From Archangiaceae bacterium (GTDB taxonomy: Bacteria > Myxococcota > Myxococcia > Myxococcales > Myxococcaceae), in contig JADJNS010000005.1 in NCBI GenBank assembly GCA_016714225.1, forward strand, positions 62,001-126,000: a DNA stretch of 64,000 bases, in the 5' to 3' direction. This document shows positions 9,464 through 16,948 of the stretch, in pieces. Numbering within the stretch: position 1 is the stretch's first letter; each line of letters starts with the position of its first letter. The notes beneath the pieces are model-generated. The model searched no databases. It saw only the letters and a list, made by a program, of their open reading frames with translations, and was not told the DNA's origin. Position numbers and translations under genes: made by a program.

Positions 9464-11380
9464 ATGGGGGCTGCAATACCCCGCGGCGGAGGTCTTCATT
9501 TGGACGGCTTCACCCATCTGCTCGAACAGCTGCCCCTGGGAGTGGTCGAGGCCACCCCCGAAGGCGCGCTCTCGTTCATGAACGAGAACGCCCGGTTGCT
9601 GCTCGCAGGCCCCCCTGGAGCCGAGGTGCGCGAGGTACTCACCCGCCTCGCGCGGGGCGCCTGGGCCACCCAGGACTGCATCGAGCACGCGCTGGCCCTG
9701 GGCCGGCTGGGTGAGGTCAGGCTGTGGGCGTCGCCCAGCCGCGGCAAAGAGGGCGTCACCATCATTCTCGAGCGGCACGTCGCGGCCCGCACCCGCCTCG
9801 AGGCGAAGCTGATGTCGCTGTTGGTGAAGTCGGCCACCGGCGTCGAGCTGTGGCAGGCGTCGGCCATGCGCGCGCTCGAGACGCTGTGTGCGTCGCTGCC
9901 GGGCTCGCACATGGTGCTGTACGAGCTCGAGGGCCAGCACCTGGTGCCCACCGCGCACGCCGCGCTGAGCCCCGGGCTGGCCGCCGCGCTGCGGCCGCTC
10001 TCGAACCACCCCAGCGAGCTGGTGGGCCGCGTCGCCACCAGCGGGCGCATGATGGCGCTGTCTCCCATCGCGCAGAGCCCGCTGGTGCTGCCGTTCGCCT
10101 ACCCGCTGGCCGGCGCGCTGGCCGCCATCGCGGTGCCGCTGATGGGCAGCAGCGGAGTGCGCGGCGTCTTCTACGCCTGCGGCCCCGAGTCGGTGCTGTC
10201 GGAGAGTGAAGCGCGGCTGCTCTTGATGCTGGCCGAGATGCTGGGCCTGCTGCTCGAGCAGAAGAACCGCGACGAGCGCATCGTGGCCGAGCGCGACCGC
10301 TACGGCTCGCTGCTGCACAACCTGCCCGACGCGGTGCTCGAGCTGGGCGTGGGCGGTGCGGTGCAGCTCGCGGGCGGCGGCACCCAAGAGGTGTTCGGCC
10401 TCGACCCCGAGCTGGTGGTGGGCCGGGCGTGGCACGAGTGGCTGAGCGAAGAAGACCGCGCACGCGTCGAGACGGCGCAGGGGCCCATCGACGTGAAGGT
10501 GCGCTGCGCGCACGGCGTGGTGCGCACCTGCAGCGTGGCGGGGCACATCGCGAGCGACGGCGTCAAGCGGCTGGTGTTTCGCGACATGACCGCGCAGCTG
10601 AAGCTGCGCAGCGACGCCCACTCGGCGATGGAGGCCGCGGCGCGCAACGAGCGCCTGGCGATTCTCGGCCGGCTGACCGCGGGCGTGGGGCACGAGCTCA
10701 ACAACCCGCTCAGCTACCTCACCGCGAACCTGGGGTCGCTCCGCGAAGAGCTCGACGACGTCGACACCTCGGTGCCGGCGGCGTCGCTCAAAGAGATGCG
10801 CAGCATCATCGACGACTGCGAAGAAGGGGTGCGCCGCCTGGTGAGCATCGTTCAGGCGCTCAAGGGCAGCAGCAAGCCAGAAGGCGCGGCGGGCAGCCCG
10901 ACGACGGTGTTCGACCCGGCGCACGCGGTGAGCAACGCGGTGACGCTGTTCAAAGGCGTCAACCGGCACAAGGTGAACGTGGAGTGGGACGTGCGCTCGC
11001 TGCCGCTGGTGCAGGGGTCGGTGGGAGCGCTGTCACAGGTGGTGCTCAACCTGCTGCAGAACGGCATGGAGGCGATGGGAGGGAAGGGAAAGCTGGTGGT
11101 GAGCGGGGCGGTGCACGCGGAAGAGGGGAAGGTGCTGGTCGAGGTGGCCGATGAGGGGCGGGGGATACCCGAGGCGGTGCGGGCGAGGGTGTTCGAGCCG
11201 TTCTTCACGACGAAGACCGATGGGTCGGGGAATGGGTTGGGTTTGTTTCTGTGTCAGCAGTTGTTGGCGGGCATGGGCGGGACTCTCGAGTTCCGGACTG
11301 GGGACTCGGGGACGACGTTCATTGCGAAGCTGCCGATGGCGGCCGAAGAGCGTGAGGGTGAGGATGTGTCGGTGAGCTGA
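9464..11380 (+). CDS. PAS/GAF sensor histidine kinase
   Basis: This cytosolic kinase of 638 residues appears to have an N-terminal PAS-like domain (about 10-100), a GAF-like domain (about 115-270), a second PAS (about 285-385), HisKA with the H-box GVGHELNNPLSYL (phospho-acceptor His about 410), and HATPase with the N-box near 529, GRGIPEAV and GNGLGLFL. No membrane segment or receiver domain is seen. The first ATG is at 9464; a TTG at 9500 has GGAGG about 8 nt upstream and may be the true start. It diverges from the sigma-54 activator. The NtrB-like layout suggests partnership with a response regulator elsewhere, since the neighbour lacks a receiver. Confidence 0.92.
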   Translation: MGAAIPRGGGLHLDGFTHLLEQLPLGVVEATPEGALSFMNENARLLLAGPPGAEVREVLTRLARGAWATQDCIEHALALGRLGEVRLWASPSRGKEGVTIILERHVAARTRLEAKLMSLLVKSATGVELWQASAMRALETLCASLPGSHMVLYELEGQHLVPTAHAALSPGLAAALRPLSNHPSELVGRVATSGRMMALSPIAQSPLVLPFAYPLAGALAAIAVPLMGSSGVRGVFYACGPESVLSESEARLLLMLAEMLGLLLEQKNRDERIVAERDRYGSLLHNLPDAVLELGVGGAVQLAGGGTQEVFGLDPELVVGRAWHEWLSEEDRARVETAQGPIDVKVRCAHGVVRTCSVAGHIASDGVKRLVFRDMTAQLKLRSDAHSAMEAAARNERLAILGRLTAGVGHELNNPLSYLTANLGSLREELDDVDTSVPAASLKEMRSIIDDCEEGVRRLVSIVQALKGSSKPEGAAGSPTTVFDPAHAVSNAVTLFKGVNRHKVNVEWDVRSLPLVQGSVGALSQVVLNLLQNGMEAMGGKGKLVVSGAVHAEEGKVLVEVADEGRGIPEAVRARVFEPFFTTKTDGSGNGLGLFLCQQLLAGMGGTLEFRTGDSGTTFIAKLPMAAEEREGEDVSVS

Positions 11381-11400
11381 GGTGGGCGGGCGCTGACACG

Positions 11401-11576
11401 GCCGTCCACGTCCACGTCCACGTCCACGTCCACGAAAACTGCCCGGCCGTCGCTCTTCGGCAGAGCGCGCGGCGCACCTTGCGCGCACTGCGTGCGCGGA
11501 CAAAAGCCTGACGGCGTCAACGAGACGCTTCAGGTTGTTTCGTGGACGTGGACGTGGACGTGGACGTGGACGGCCG
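11401..11576. repeat. Inverted hexamer-repeat element, copy 2
   Basis: The left arm is GGCC followed by five perfect GTCCAC units (11404-11433) and GAAAA. The right arm is TTTC followed by five perfect GTGGAC units (11542-11571) and GGCC. The arms are perfect reverse complements with matched copy number around about 107 nt. The element lies between the convergent kinase and fliJ genes, where a bidirectional terminator would sit. The design matches the element at 5497-5674, but the central sequences are not obviously alike. Confidence 0.87.
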
Positions 11577-11647
11577 TTCAAGACCGCTCGAACCGACGGG
11601 GCACAACACACCCGCTCGTCAGCTCCGACCCACCGCGAAAAACAACC

Positions 11648-12061
11648 TCAGCGCGCGAACCTCATCACCGCAAACTCATCGGTATCGCGCCGCTCCTTCC
11701 GGCCCTCCTCCACCCTCGCCTCCTCGATGATTCCCTCGACCACCTTCTCGACCGCCTTCAACGCCTGGTGCGCTTTCAGGTGCACCGCCTGCCGCGTCGC
11801 CGTCACCGCCGCCGCCTTCACCGTCACTTCAGCCGCTGCTTTCAGCCGCTTCTCTCCCGCCGAGCGGCTCAGGTCCGACAGCTCCCACAGGGCCGCATGC
11901 CCGGTCGCCCGCTTCTCTTGAGCCAGCGCCTCGCGCAGCTTTCGCTCGGCCTCGCGCGCCGCCTCTTCCTTCCGCTGCGCCTCGCTGAAGGCCTTGCGCG
12001 CGTCCTGCTCCTGCTTGCCCCGCCACCACTTCACCGTGTCCAGCCGGGTCGAAGAATCCAT
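11648..12061 (-). CDS. fliJ: Flagellar export chaperone FliJ-like protein
   Basis: This 137-residue, almost wholly alpha-helical, highly charged protein (KEEAAREAERKLREALAQEK and onward) ends in the pattern ERRDTDEFAVMRF, which matches the FliJ/YscO C-terminus. FliJ is the central stalk of the FliI ATPase and recycles export chaperones. The ATG at 12061 was chosen because residues encoded upstream are low complexity and lie in the promoter region of the divergent flgF operon. It is separated from fliI by 9.5 kb. Confidence 0.8.
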   Translation of the reverse strand: MDSSTRLDTVKWWRGKQEQDARKAFSEAQRKEEAAREAERKLREALAQEKRATGHAALWELSDLSRSAGEKRLKAAAEVTVKAAAVTATRQAVHLKAHQALKAVEKVVEGIIEEARVEEGRKERRDTDEFAVMRFAR

Positions 12062-12127
12062 GACGCGGCTGAAGGTGCAATCAGCACGCCCGGGCGCTGA
12101 TCCACACCGCCCCGTCAAACCCGCCGC

Positions 12128-12144
12128 TGGCGCGCCGGCTGCAA
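12128..12144 (+). promoter_or_regulatory. Sigma-54 (-24/-12) promoter of the flgF operon
   Basis: CTGGCGCGCCGGCTGCA has GG at 12129-12130 and GC at 12141-12142, exactly 12 nt between the -24 and -12 bases. Predicted transcription starts near 12154, followed by AGGAG at 12161-12165 and the flgF ATG at 12175. A sigma-54 activator gene is nearby. The match is close to the consensus TGGCAC-N5-TTGCA. Confidence 0.6.
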
Positions 12145-12174
12145 TTCGAGCTGCCGCGACAGGAGTCTGACGAA

Positions 12175-12882
12175 ATGGCTGACGGCATCTACATCGGTAT
12201 GGCAGGCGCGGTGGCGCGGGCAGCACAGCTGGAGTCGATCTCCGACAACCTCGCCAACGCGCAGACCCCGGGCTTCAAGAAGAGCGAGCCCACCTTTCAG
12301 GCCTTCCTCGGCGAGGCCCAGAGCCCCGACCAGGCCTTCCCCGCCGCGGTCTCGAGCGCGTTCGACCTCTCCGAGGGCGCCACCATGCGCACCGAAGAGA
12401 AGCTCGACGTCACCCCCAACGGCGGCGCCTTTCTCGCGGTGCAGAGCGCCGGCGGCATGGCCTTCACCCGCGCCGGTCACCTCACCCTCGACGCCGAAGG
12501 TCGCCTCACCGCCGCCCACGCGCCGCTGCTCGACGTCAACGGCAAGGAGCTGCGCATCGCCCCCGGCGCGCCCGCTCCCGAGATTCGCAACGACGGCAGC
12601 GTCTACAGCGGCGAAGAACGCATCGGCAAAATCGCCACCTTCAAGCTCACCGGCGCCATGGAGCGCATCGGCAGCCAGCTGATGCGCCCCGTCAAAGACG
12701 GCCAGGCCGCCCCGGTCGATGCCGGGGTGCGCATCGGCGAGCTCGAGCTGGGCAACACCTCGCCGCTCACCTGCGCGGTGCAGCTGGTCTCGGCCCAGCG
12801 GCACTTCGAGTCCGCCATGCAGTCGATTCAGACGTACCGAAAGATGGACGAGCGCACCACCGAGCTCGGCCGTGTCCGCTGA
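12175..12882 (+). CDS. flgF: Flagellar basal-body rod protein FlgF
   Basis: This 235-residue rod protein begins MADGIYIGMAGAVARAAQLE with the rod/hook signature SISDNLANAQTPGFKKSEP. The C-terminal axial helix includes SAQRHFESAMQSIQTYRKMD. AGGAG lies 9 nt before the ATG. It is the first gene of a long plus-strand operon and is followed by flgG after 24 nt. Confidence 0.94.
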   Translation: MADGIYIGMAGAVARAAQLESISDNLANAQTPGFKKSEPTFQAFLGEAQSPDQAFPAAVSSAFDLSEGATMRTEEKLDVTPNGGAFLAVQSAGGMAFTRAGHLTLDAEGRLTAAHAPLLDVNGKELRIAPGAPAPEIRNDGSVYSGEERIGKIATFKLTGAMERIGSQLMRPVKDGQAAPVDAGVRIGELELGNTSPLTCAVQLVSAQRHFESAMQSIQTYRKMDERTTELGRVR

Positions 12883-12906
12883 CGCCTCACTTCAAAGGAA
12901 CGCACG

Positions 12907-13692
12907 ATGATTCGCTCGCTCTACTCAGCCGCCTCGGGAATGGAAGCCCAGGAGCGGCGCATGGACACCATCTCGCACAACCTCGCCAACACCAGCACCA
13001 CCGGCTTCAAGAAGATGCGGGCCGACTTCGAAGACGTGCTCTACGAGACGGTGAAGAGCGCCAGCAGCGCGCAGGCCAACGGCGGCACCGACCCCGCCGC
13101 GGTGCAGGTCGGCCTCGGCGTTCGCAACGTGTCGACCACCCGCTCCCAGAGCGAGGGCGACCTCATCACCACCCAGAACCCGTACGACGTGGCCATCGAA
13201 GGCAGCGGCTACTTTCGCGTGGTGAAGCCGACCGGAGAGTTCGCCTTCACCCGCGCCGGCAACCTGCGCGTCGACAGCATGGGCCGCATGGTCACCCAGC
13301 GCGGCGAGCAGCTCGACGGCAACATCAGCGTGCCGCTCGAGACCACCCAGCTCACCATTCGCGCCGACGGCACCGTCGCCGCCCGAGTGCCCGGCAAAGA
13401 CGACCTGCAAGAGCTCGGGCGCATCGAGCTCACCATGTTCACCAACCCCGGCGGCCTCGAGGCCCTCGGCGGAAACCTCTTCGCCGCCAGCGAAGCCGCC
13501 GGCCAGCAGATGCAGGTGCGCCCCGGCGAGATGGGCTCGGGCTCTCTCGCCCAGGGCTTTCTCGAGAGCAGCAACGTGAAGGCGGTCGAAGAGATGATCG
13601 ACATGATCTCGACCCAGCGCGCCTACGAGCTCAACTCGAAGGTCATTCAGACGGCGGACCAGATGCTGCAGCGTCTGACCACCCTGAGGTGA
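12907..13692 (+). CDS. flgG: Flagellar distal rod protein FlgG
   Basis: This 261-residue protein begins MIRSLYSAASGMEAQERRMD, has the TISHNLANTSTTGFKKMRAD signature, and ends in the axial helix MISTQRAYELNSKVIQTADQ. The length is standard for FlgG (260-262). AAGGAA precedes the ATG. Confidence 0.97.
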   Translation: MIRSLYSAASGMEAQERRMDTISHNLANTSTTGFKKMRADFEDVLYETVKSASSAQANGGTDPAAVQVGLGVRNVSTTRSQSEGDLITTQNPYDVAIEGSGYFRVVKPTGEFAFTRAGNLRVDSMGRMVTQRGEQLDGNISVPLETTQLTIRADGTVAARVPGKDDLQELGRIELTMFTNPGGLEALGGNLFAASEAAGQQMQVRPGEMGSGSLAQGFLESSNVKAVEEMIDMISTQRAYELNSKVIQTADQMLQRLTTLR

Positions 13693-13919
13693 TGAACATG
13701 ACCGCGCTCGTCCTCTCGCTGATGCTGCACGCCGAACCGCTCTCACCGCCCAACGGCACCCCCATCGCCGTCGAAGTGAAGATCGGCACGGTGGCCATCG
13801 AAGTTCAGGGCCGCCTCATTCCCTGCGTGAAGAACCGCCGCTGCGCACAGCTGCCCAGCGGCCGCCGCGTCATCGGCCACGTCGAGCAAGACCGCTTCGT
13901 CGTCGAGGAGACGCCATGA
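13692..13919 (+). CDS. Miniature FlgA-like secreted protein
   Basis: This is a 75-residue product from the ATG at 13692, which overlaps the flgG stop (TGATG). GTG 13689 and ATG 13698 are alternatives. A short signal peptide (MTALVLSLMLHA) is followed by a domain with GTVAIEVQGRLIP and LPSGRRVIGHVEQDRFVV, which resembles the last strands of the FlgA SAF-like C-terminal domain. FlgA is the P-ring chaperone and normally exceeds 200 residues. Position between flgG and flgH is exactly where flgA is often found. Two Cys (CVKNRRC) could form a disulfide. It overlaps flgH by 4 nt. Confidence 0.65.
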   Translation: MNMTALVLSLMLHAEPLSPPNGTPIAVEVKIGTVAIEVQGRLIPCVKNRRCAQLPSGRRVIGHVEQDRFVVEETP

Positions 13920-14605
13920 AGCGCGCCCTCACCCTGCTCTTCGCGCTCACCAGCGCCTGCAGCGTCAGCCACGTCGCGCCGTACGTGCCCAAGCACCGCG
14001 AGTACGCCACCCCCGAAGGCCAGGCGGCCGACGCTCAGATGGCGCCCGGCTCGCTCTTCATGGCCGGCCAGGGCGCCTCGGGCCTGTTCACCGACCAGCG
14101 CGCCTACCGCGTCAACGACCTGGTGGTGGTGCGCGTCGAAGAGATGGCCGACGCCACCCGCAAGGCCGACACCGACATCAAGCGCGAGAGCGGCATGTCG
14201 GTCGACGTCAGCATGTTCTTGAAGGCCATCAACGCCGCGGGCATCACCGCCGCCCTGCCCGCCCTCGACGCCAAGGTCGGCCTCGCCAACGGCACCAGCT
14301 TCGACGCCTCGGGCAGCACCTCGCGCACCGAGCACCTGCAGGCCAACGTGCCGGCGCTGGTTCGCAAGGTGCTCCCCAACGGCAACCTCTTCGTCGAGGG
14401 CCACCGCGTGGTGCTGGTGAATCAAGAAGAGAACCACTTCTACATCTCGGGCGTGGTGCGCCCCATCGACATCGACCAGAAGAACACGGTGAAGAGCAAC
14501 CTGATGGCCGACGCCGAGGTCGAGTTCACCGGCCGCGGGGTCATCACCGACAACCAGCGCCAGGGTTGGCTCTCGCGCTTCTTCGGCTGGGTCTGGCCGT
14601 TCTGA
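13916..14605 (+). CDS. flgH: Flagellar L-ring lipoprotein FlgH
   Basis: This 229-residue outer-membrane lipoprotein has a signal ending LTSAC. The FlgH core is GSLFMAGQGASGLFTDQRAY followed by VNDLVVVRVEEMADATRKAD, and it ends near FYISGVVRPIDIDQKNTV and ITDNQRQGWLSRFFGWVWPF-like aromatic residues. It forms the L ring around the rod with flgI next door. The ATG overlaps the preceding stop. Confidence 0.96.
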   Translation: MKRALTLLFALTSACSVSHVAPYVPKHREYATPEGQAADAQMAPGSLFMAGQGASGLFTDQRAYRVNDLVVVRVEEMADATRKADTDIKRESGMSVDVSMFLKAINAAGITAALPALDAKVGLANGTSFDASGSTSRTEHLQANVPALVRKVLPNGNLFVEGHRVVLVNQEENHFYISGVVRPIDIDQKNTVKSNLMADAEVEFTGRGVITDNQRQGWLSRFFGWVWPF

Positions 14606-14613
14606 GGCTCCAC

Positions 14614-15687
14614 ATGAAACGACTGATTCTCTCTGTGCTGCTCAGCTCCGCCGCGGTGGCCGCGCCCAGCCGGGTCAAAGAGCTGGTCGACGTGCAGGGC
14701 TTTCGCACCAACGAACTGCTGGGCTACGGCCTGGTGGTCGGCCTGCAGGGCACCGGAGACACCGAGCAGGTGCTCTTCACCCAGCAGTCGGTGAGCGGCA
14801 TGTTGGGCCGCCTGGGCGTGCGGGTCGACCCGCGCGAGCTGCGGCTGCGCAACGTCGCGGCGGTCATCGTCACCACCCGCCTGCAGACCTTCTCGCGCCA
14901 GGGCACCCGCCTCGACGTCACGGTGAGCGCGCTGGGCAACGCGCGCTCGCTGGTGGGCGGCACGCTGCTGGTCACTCCGCTCAACGGCGCCGACGGCCAG
15001 ACCTACGCGCTGGCCCAGGGCCCGGTGCAAATCGGCGGCTACGCGGCGGCGATGAACGGCTTCGCGCAGCAGAAGAACACCCTCACCTCGGGGAGGGTGC
15101 CCGAGGGCGGCACCGTCGAGCGCTCGGTGCTGCCCGCGCTGGGCGCCGGGCCCGTGCTGCTGACCTTGAAGCGCCCCGACTTCACCAACGCCACCCGCAT
15201 CGCCACCGCCATCGACAAGGCGCTGGGCGACGGCACCGCCAAGGCGCTCGACCCGGCCGCGGTCGAGGTCGCCGTCAAAGACACCACGCCCATGGCGCTG
15301 CTCGCGAAGCTCGAGGCCATCGAGGTCGAGGCCGACCTCAAGGCGAAGGTCGCCATCAGCGAGCGCACCGGCACGGTGGTGATGGGCGGCCAGGTGCGGC
15401 TCAAGCCCGCGGTGGTCGCGCACGGCGGCCTCAAGGTCACCATCAACACCCAGAGCGCGGTGGCCCAGCCGGCGCCCTTCTCGGTCGGTCAGACCGCGCT
15501 GGTGCGCAACTCGACCGGCGAGGTCGAAGAAGAGAACCGCAAGGCGGTGGGCATACCGGCCACCACCTCGGTCGACGACCTGGTGAAGGCCATCAACTCG
15601 CTGGGCGCCTCACCCCGCGACCTCGTCGCCATTCTGCAGGCGCTCAAGGCCGTGGGCGCGCTCGACGCCGACCTCGAGGTGCTCTGA
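14614..15687 (+). CDS. flgI: Flagellar P-ring protein FlgI
   Basis: This is a 357-residue periplasmic ring protein. The ATG at 14614 gives a clean signal peptide (MKRLILSVLLSSAAVAAPSR) ending in the mature FlgI start VKELVDVQGFRTNELLGYG. Conserved blocks GLVVGLQGTGDTEQ and EERTGTVVMGG-like (SERTGTVVMGGQVRLKPA) are intact, and the C-terminus (VDDLVKAINSLGASPRDLVA) is typical. The stop overlaps the next start as TGATG. Confidence 0.96.
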   Translation: MKRLILSVLLSSAAVAAPSRVKELVDVQGFRTNELLGYGLVVGLQGTGDTEQVLFTQQSVSGMLGRLGVRVDPRELRLRNVAAVIVTTRLQTFSRQGTRLDVTVSALGNARSLVGGTLLVTPLNGADGQTYALAQGPVQIGGYAAAMNGFAQQKNTLTSGRVPEGGTVERSVLPALGAGPVLLTLKRPDFTNATRIATAIDKALGDGTAKALDPAAVEVAVKDTTPMALLAKLEAIEVEADLKAKVAISERTGTVVMGGQVRLKPAVVAHGGLKVTINTQSAVAQPAPFSVGQTALVRNSTGEVEEENRKAVGIPATTSVDDLVKAINSLGASPRDLVAILQALKAVGALDADLEVL

Positions 15688-16298
15688 TGTCGCTGCTCGA
15701 CTCCAAGACGAACGACGCCAAGACTCGCGGCTCGCTCGAGACGTTCATCTACAAGCAGCTCTTGCAGAGCGCCGGCCTCGACAAGGGCCTGCAGGGCATG
15801 GCCGGCATGGTCTTCACCGACGTGCTGTCCGAGGCCATCGCGAAGTCGAGCCCCGCGCTCTTGCCGCCGCTGCCCGGCGAGGCGCCGGCGGCGCACCCCG
15901 GCTCGGCCCCGGGGGTGACCAGCGGCTTCGGCGCGCGCAAAGACCCGTTCACCGGCGAGCTGGCACAGCACGAGGGCGTCGACGTGGCCGCCGAGGCGGG
16001 CACGCCCATCTCGGCGGCGTGGGACGGCAAGGTGGTCTCGGCCGGAGAGCGCGGCGGCTACGGCAACGCGGTCGAGGTCGACCACGGCAACGGGGTGCAC
16101 ACCTTGTACGCCCACGCCAGCGAGCTCGAGGTGAAGCCGGGCGATGTAGTCAAAGCGGGTGACAAGCTGGGTGAGGTGGGCTCGACGGGGAGAAGTACCG
16201 GTCCTCACCTGCACTTGGAGCTTCGGGTGAATGGAAAGGCGGCTGATCCGACCGCGGCCCTTAAGGCCTACCGGAATCGTGCCGAAGGTGATCAGTGA
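15687..16298 (+). CDS. flgJ: FlgJ-type rod protein fused to an M23 peptidase
   Basis: This 203-residue protein combines two domains. Residues 15-50 carry the FlgJ N-terminal rod-binding pattern (LETFIYKQLLQ, then MVFTDVLSEAIAK). Residues 75-195 form an M23/LytM endopeptidase with all expected zinc and catalytic positions: H95xxxD99, H143 and H174xH176. In enterobacteria FlgJ carries a glucosaminidase instead; here a peptide-bond hydrolase of peptidoglycan would open the wall for the rod. It is translationally coupled to flgI and followed by flgM. No signal peptide is seen, as expected for a flagellar export substrate. Confidence 0.85.
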   Translation: MSLLDSKTNDAKTRGSLETFIYKQLLQSAGLDKGLQGMAGMVFTDVLSEAIAKSSPALLPPLPGEAPAAHPGSAPGVTSGFGARKDPFTGELAQHEGVDVAAEAGTPISAAWDGKVVSAGERGGYGNAVEVDHGNGVHTLYAHASELEVKPGDVVKAGDKLGEVGSTGRSTGPHLHLELRVNGKAADPTAALKAYRNRAEGDQ

Positions 16299-16307
16299 GA
16301 GGTCACC

Positions 16308-16601
16308 ATGAAAGTCACCGAAACCAAAATCTCGAGTGCAGTTCAGGCCAAGGCGGGGGCCGAGACACCGGTGAAGGCAGCAGCGCCAGTGGAAAAGGTG
16401 TCGGTGAAGCAGAGCGAGGCGGTGAACGCCACCATCGCACACGTGAAATCGGGCCTGCCGGCCGACCGCACCGCGCGCATTCAAGAGATCGCGACGGCGG
16501 TGAAGAAGGGCCAGTACCAGCCGAACGCCCAGCAGATCGCCGAGCGCATCATGGACCAGGCAGAGCTGGAGGCGCGCCTGAGGGCGCTGCTCGACAAATG
16601 A
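16308..16601 (+). CDS. flgM: Anti-sigma-28 factor FlgM
   Basis: This is a 97-residue protein. The C-terminal half (IAHVKSGLPADRTARIQEI, KKGQYQPNAQQIAERIM) is the FlgM anti-sigma domain that holds sigma-28 until the hook is complete. The N-terminus is Lys/Ala-rich and disordered, as in the family. AGAGGT precedes the ATG. It overlaps flgN by 4 nt. Confidence 0.93.
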   Translation: MKVTETKISSAVQAKAGAETPVKAAAPVEKVSVKQSEAVNATIAHVKSGLPADRTARIQEIATAVKKGQYQPNAQQIAERIMDQAELEARLRALLDK

Positions 16602-16939
16602 CCGACGAGCTGCTCGCGCTGCTGACGGCGATGAAGTCGCACGCCGAGCGCGAGCGCAGCGCGATTCGCTACCTCAACGCCCGCAGCATCTTCGAGCTCG
16701 CCACCGAGGGCGAAGGCCTCGCGCGCAAGCTCGGGCAGCTGCTCTCGAAGGCCGACGCGTCGGTGACCGGCTCGAAGCAGTGGGGTGAAATCTGCGTGAG
16801 GGCCGGCGAGGTGCGGGCCATCGCGCGCGCCAACGCCGAGCTGATGCGCCGCTCGCTCGAGCTGATTCGCGCCTCCAAGGGCAGCCACCCCGGCGCCCCC
16901 ACGAGCGACGCGCCCTCGTTCGTCTCCCGGGTCGCCTGA
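16598..16939 (+). CDS. flgN: Flagellar export chaperone FlgN family
   Basis: This 113-residue helical protein starts at the ATG overlapping the flgM stop (AATGA). It has the FlgN-like layout of two long helices (LLALLTAMKSHAERERSAI, then ANAELMRRSLELIRASKG). FlgN escorts the hook-filament junction proteins FlgK and FlgL, which follow directly. Sequence conservation in this family is low, so position carries much of the call. Confidence 0.8.
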   Translation: MTDELLALLTAMKSHAERERSAIRYLNARSIFELATEGEGLARKLGQLLSKADASVTGSKQWGEICVRAGEVRAIARANAELMRRSLELIRASKGSHPGAPTSDAPSFVSRVA

Positions 16940-16948
16940 GAGGACACC

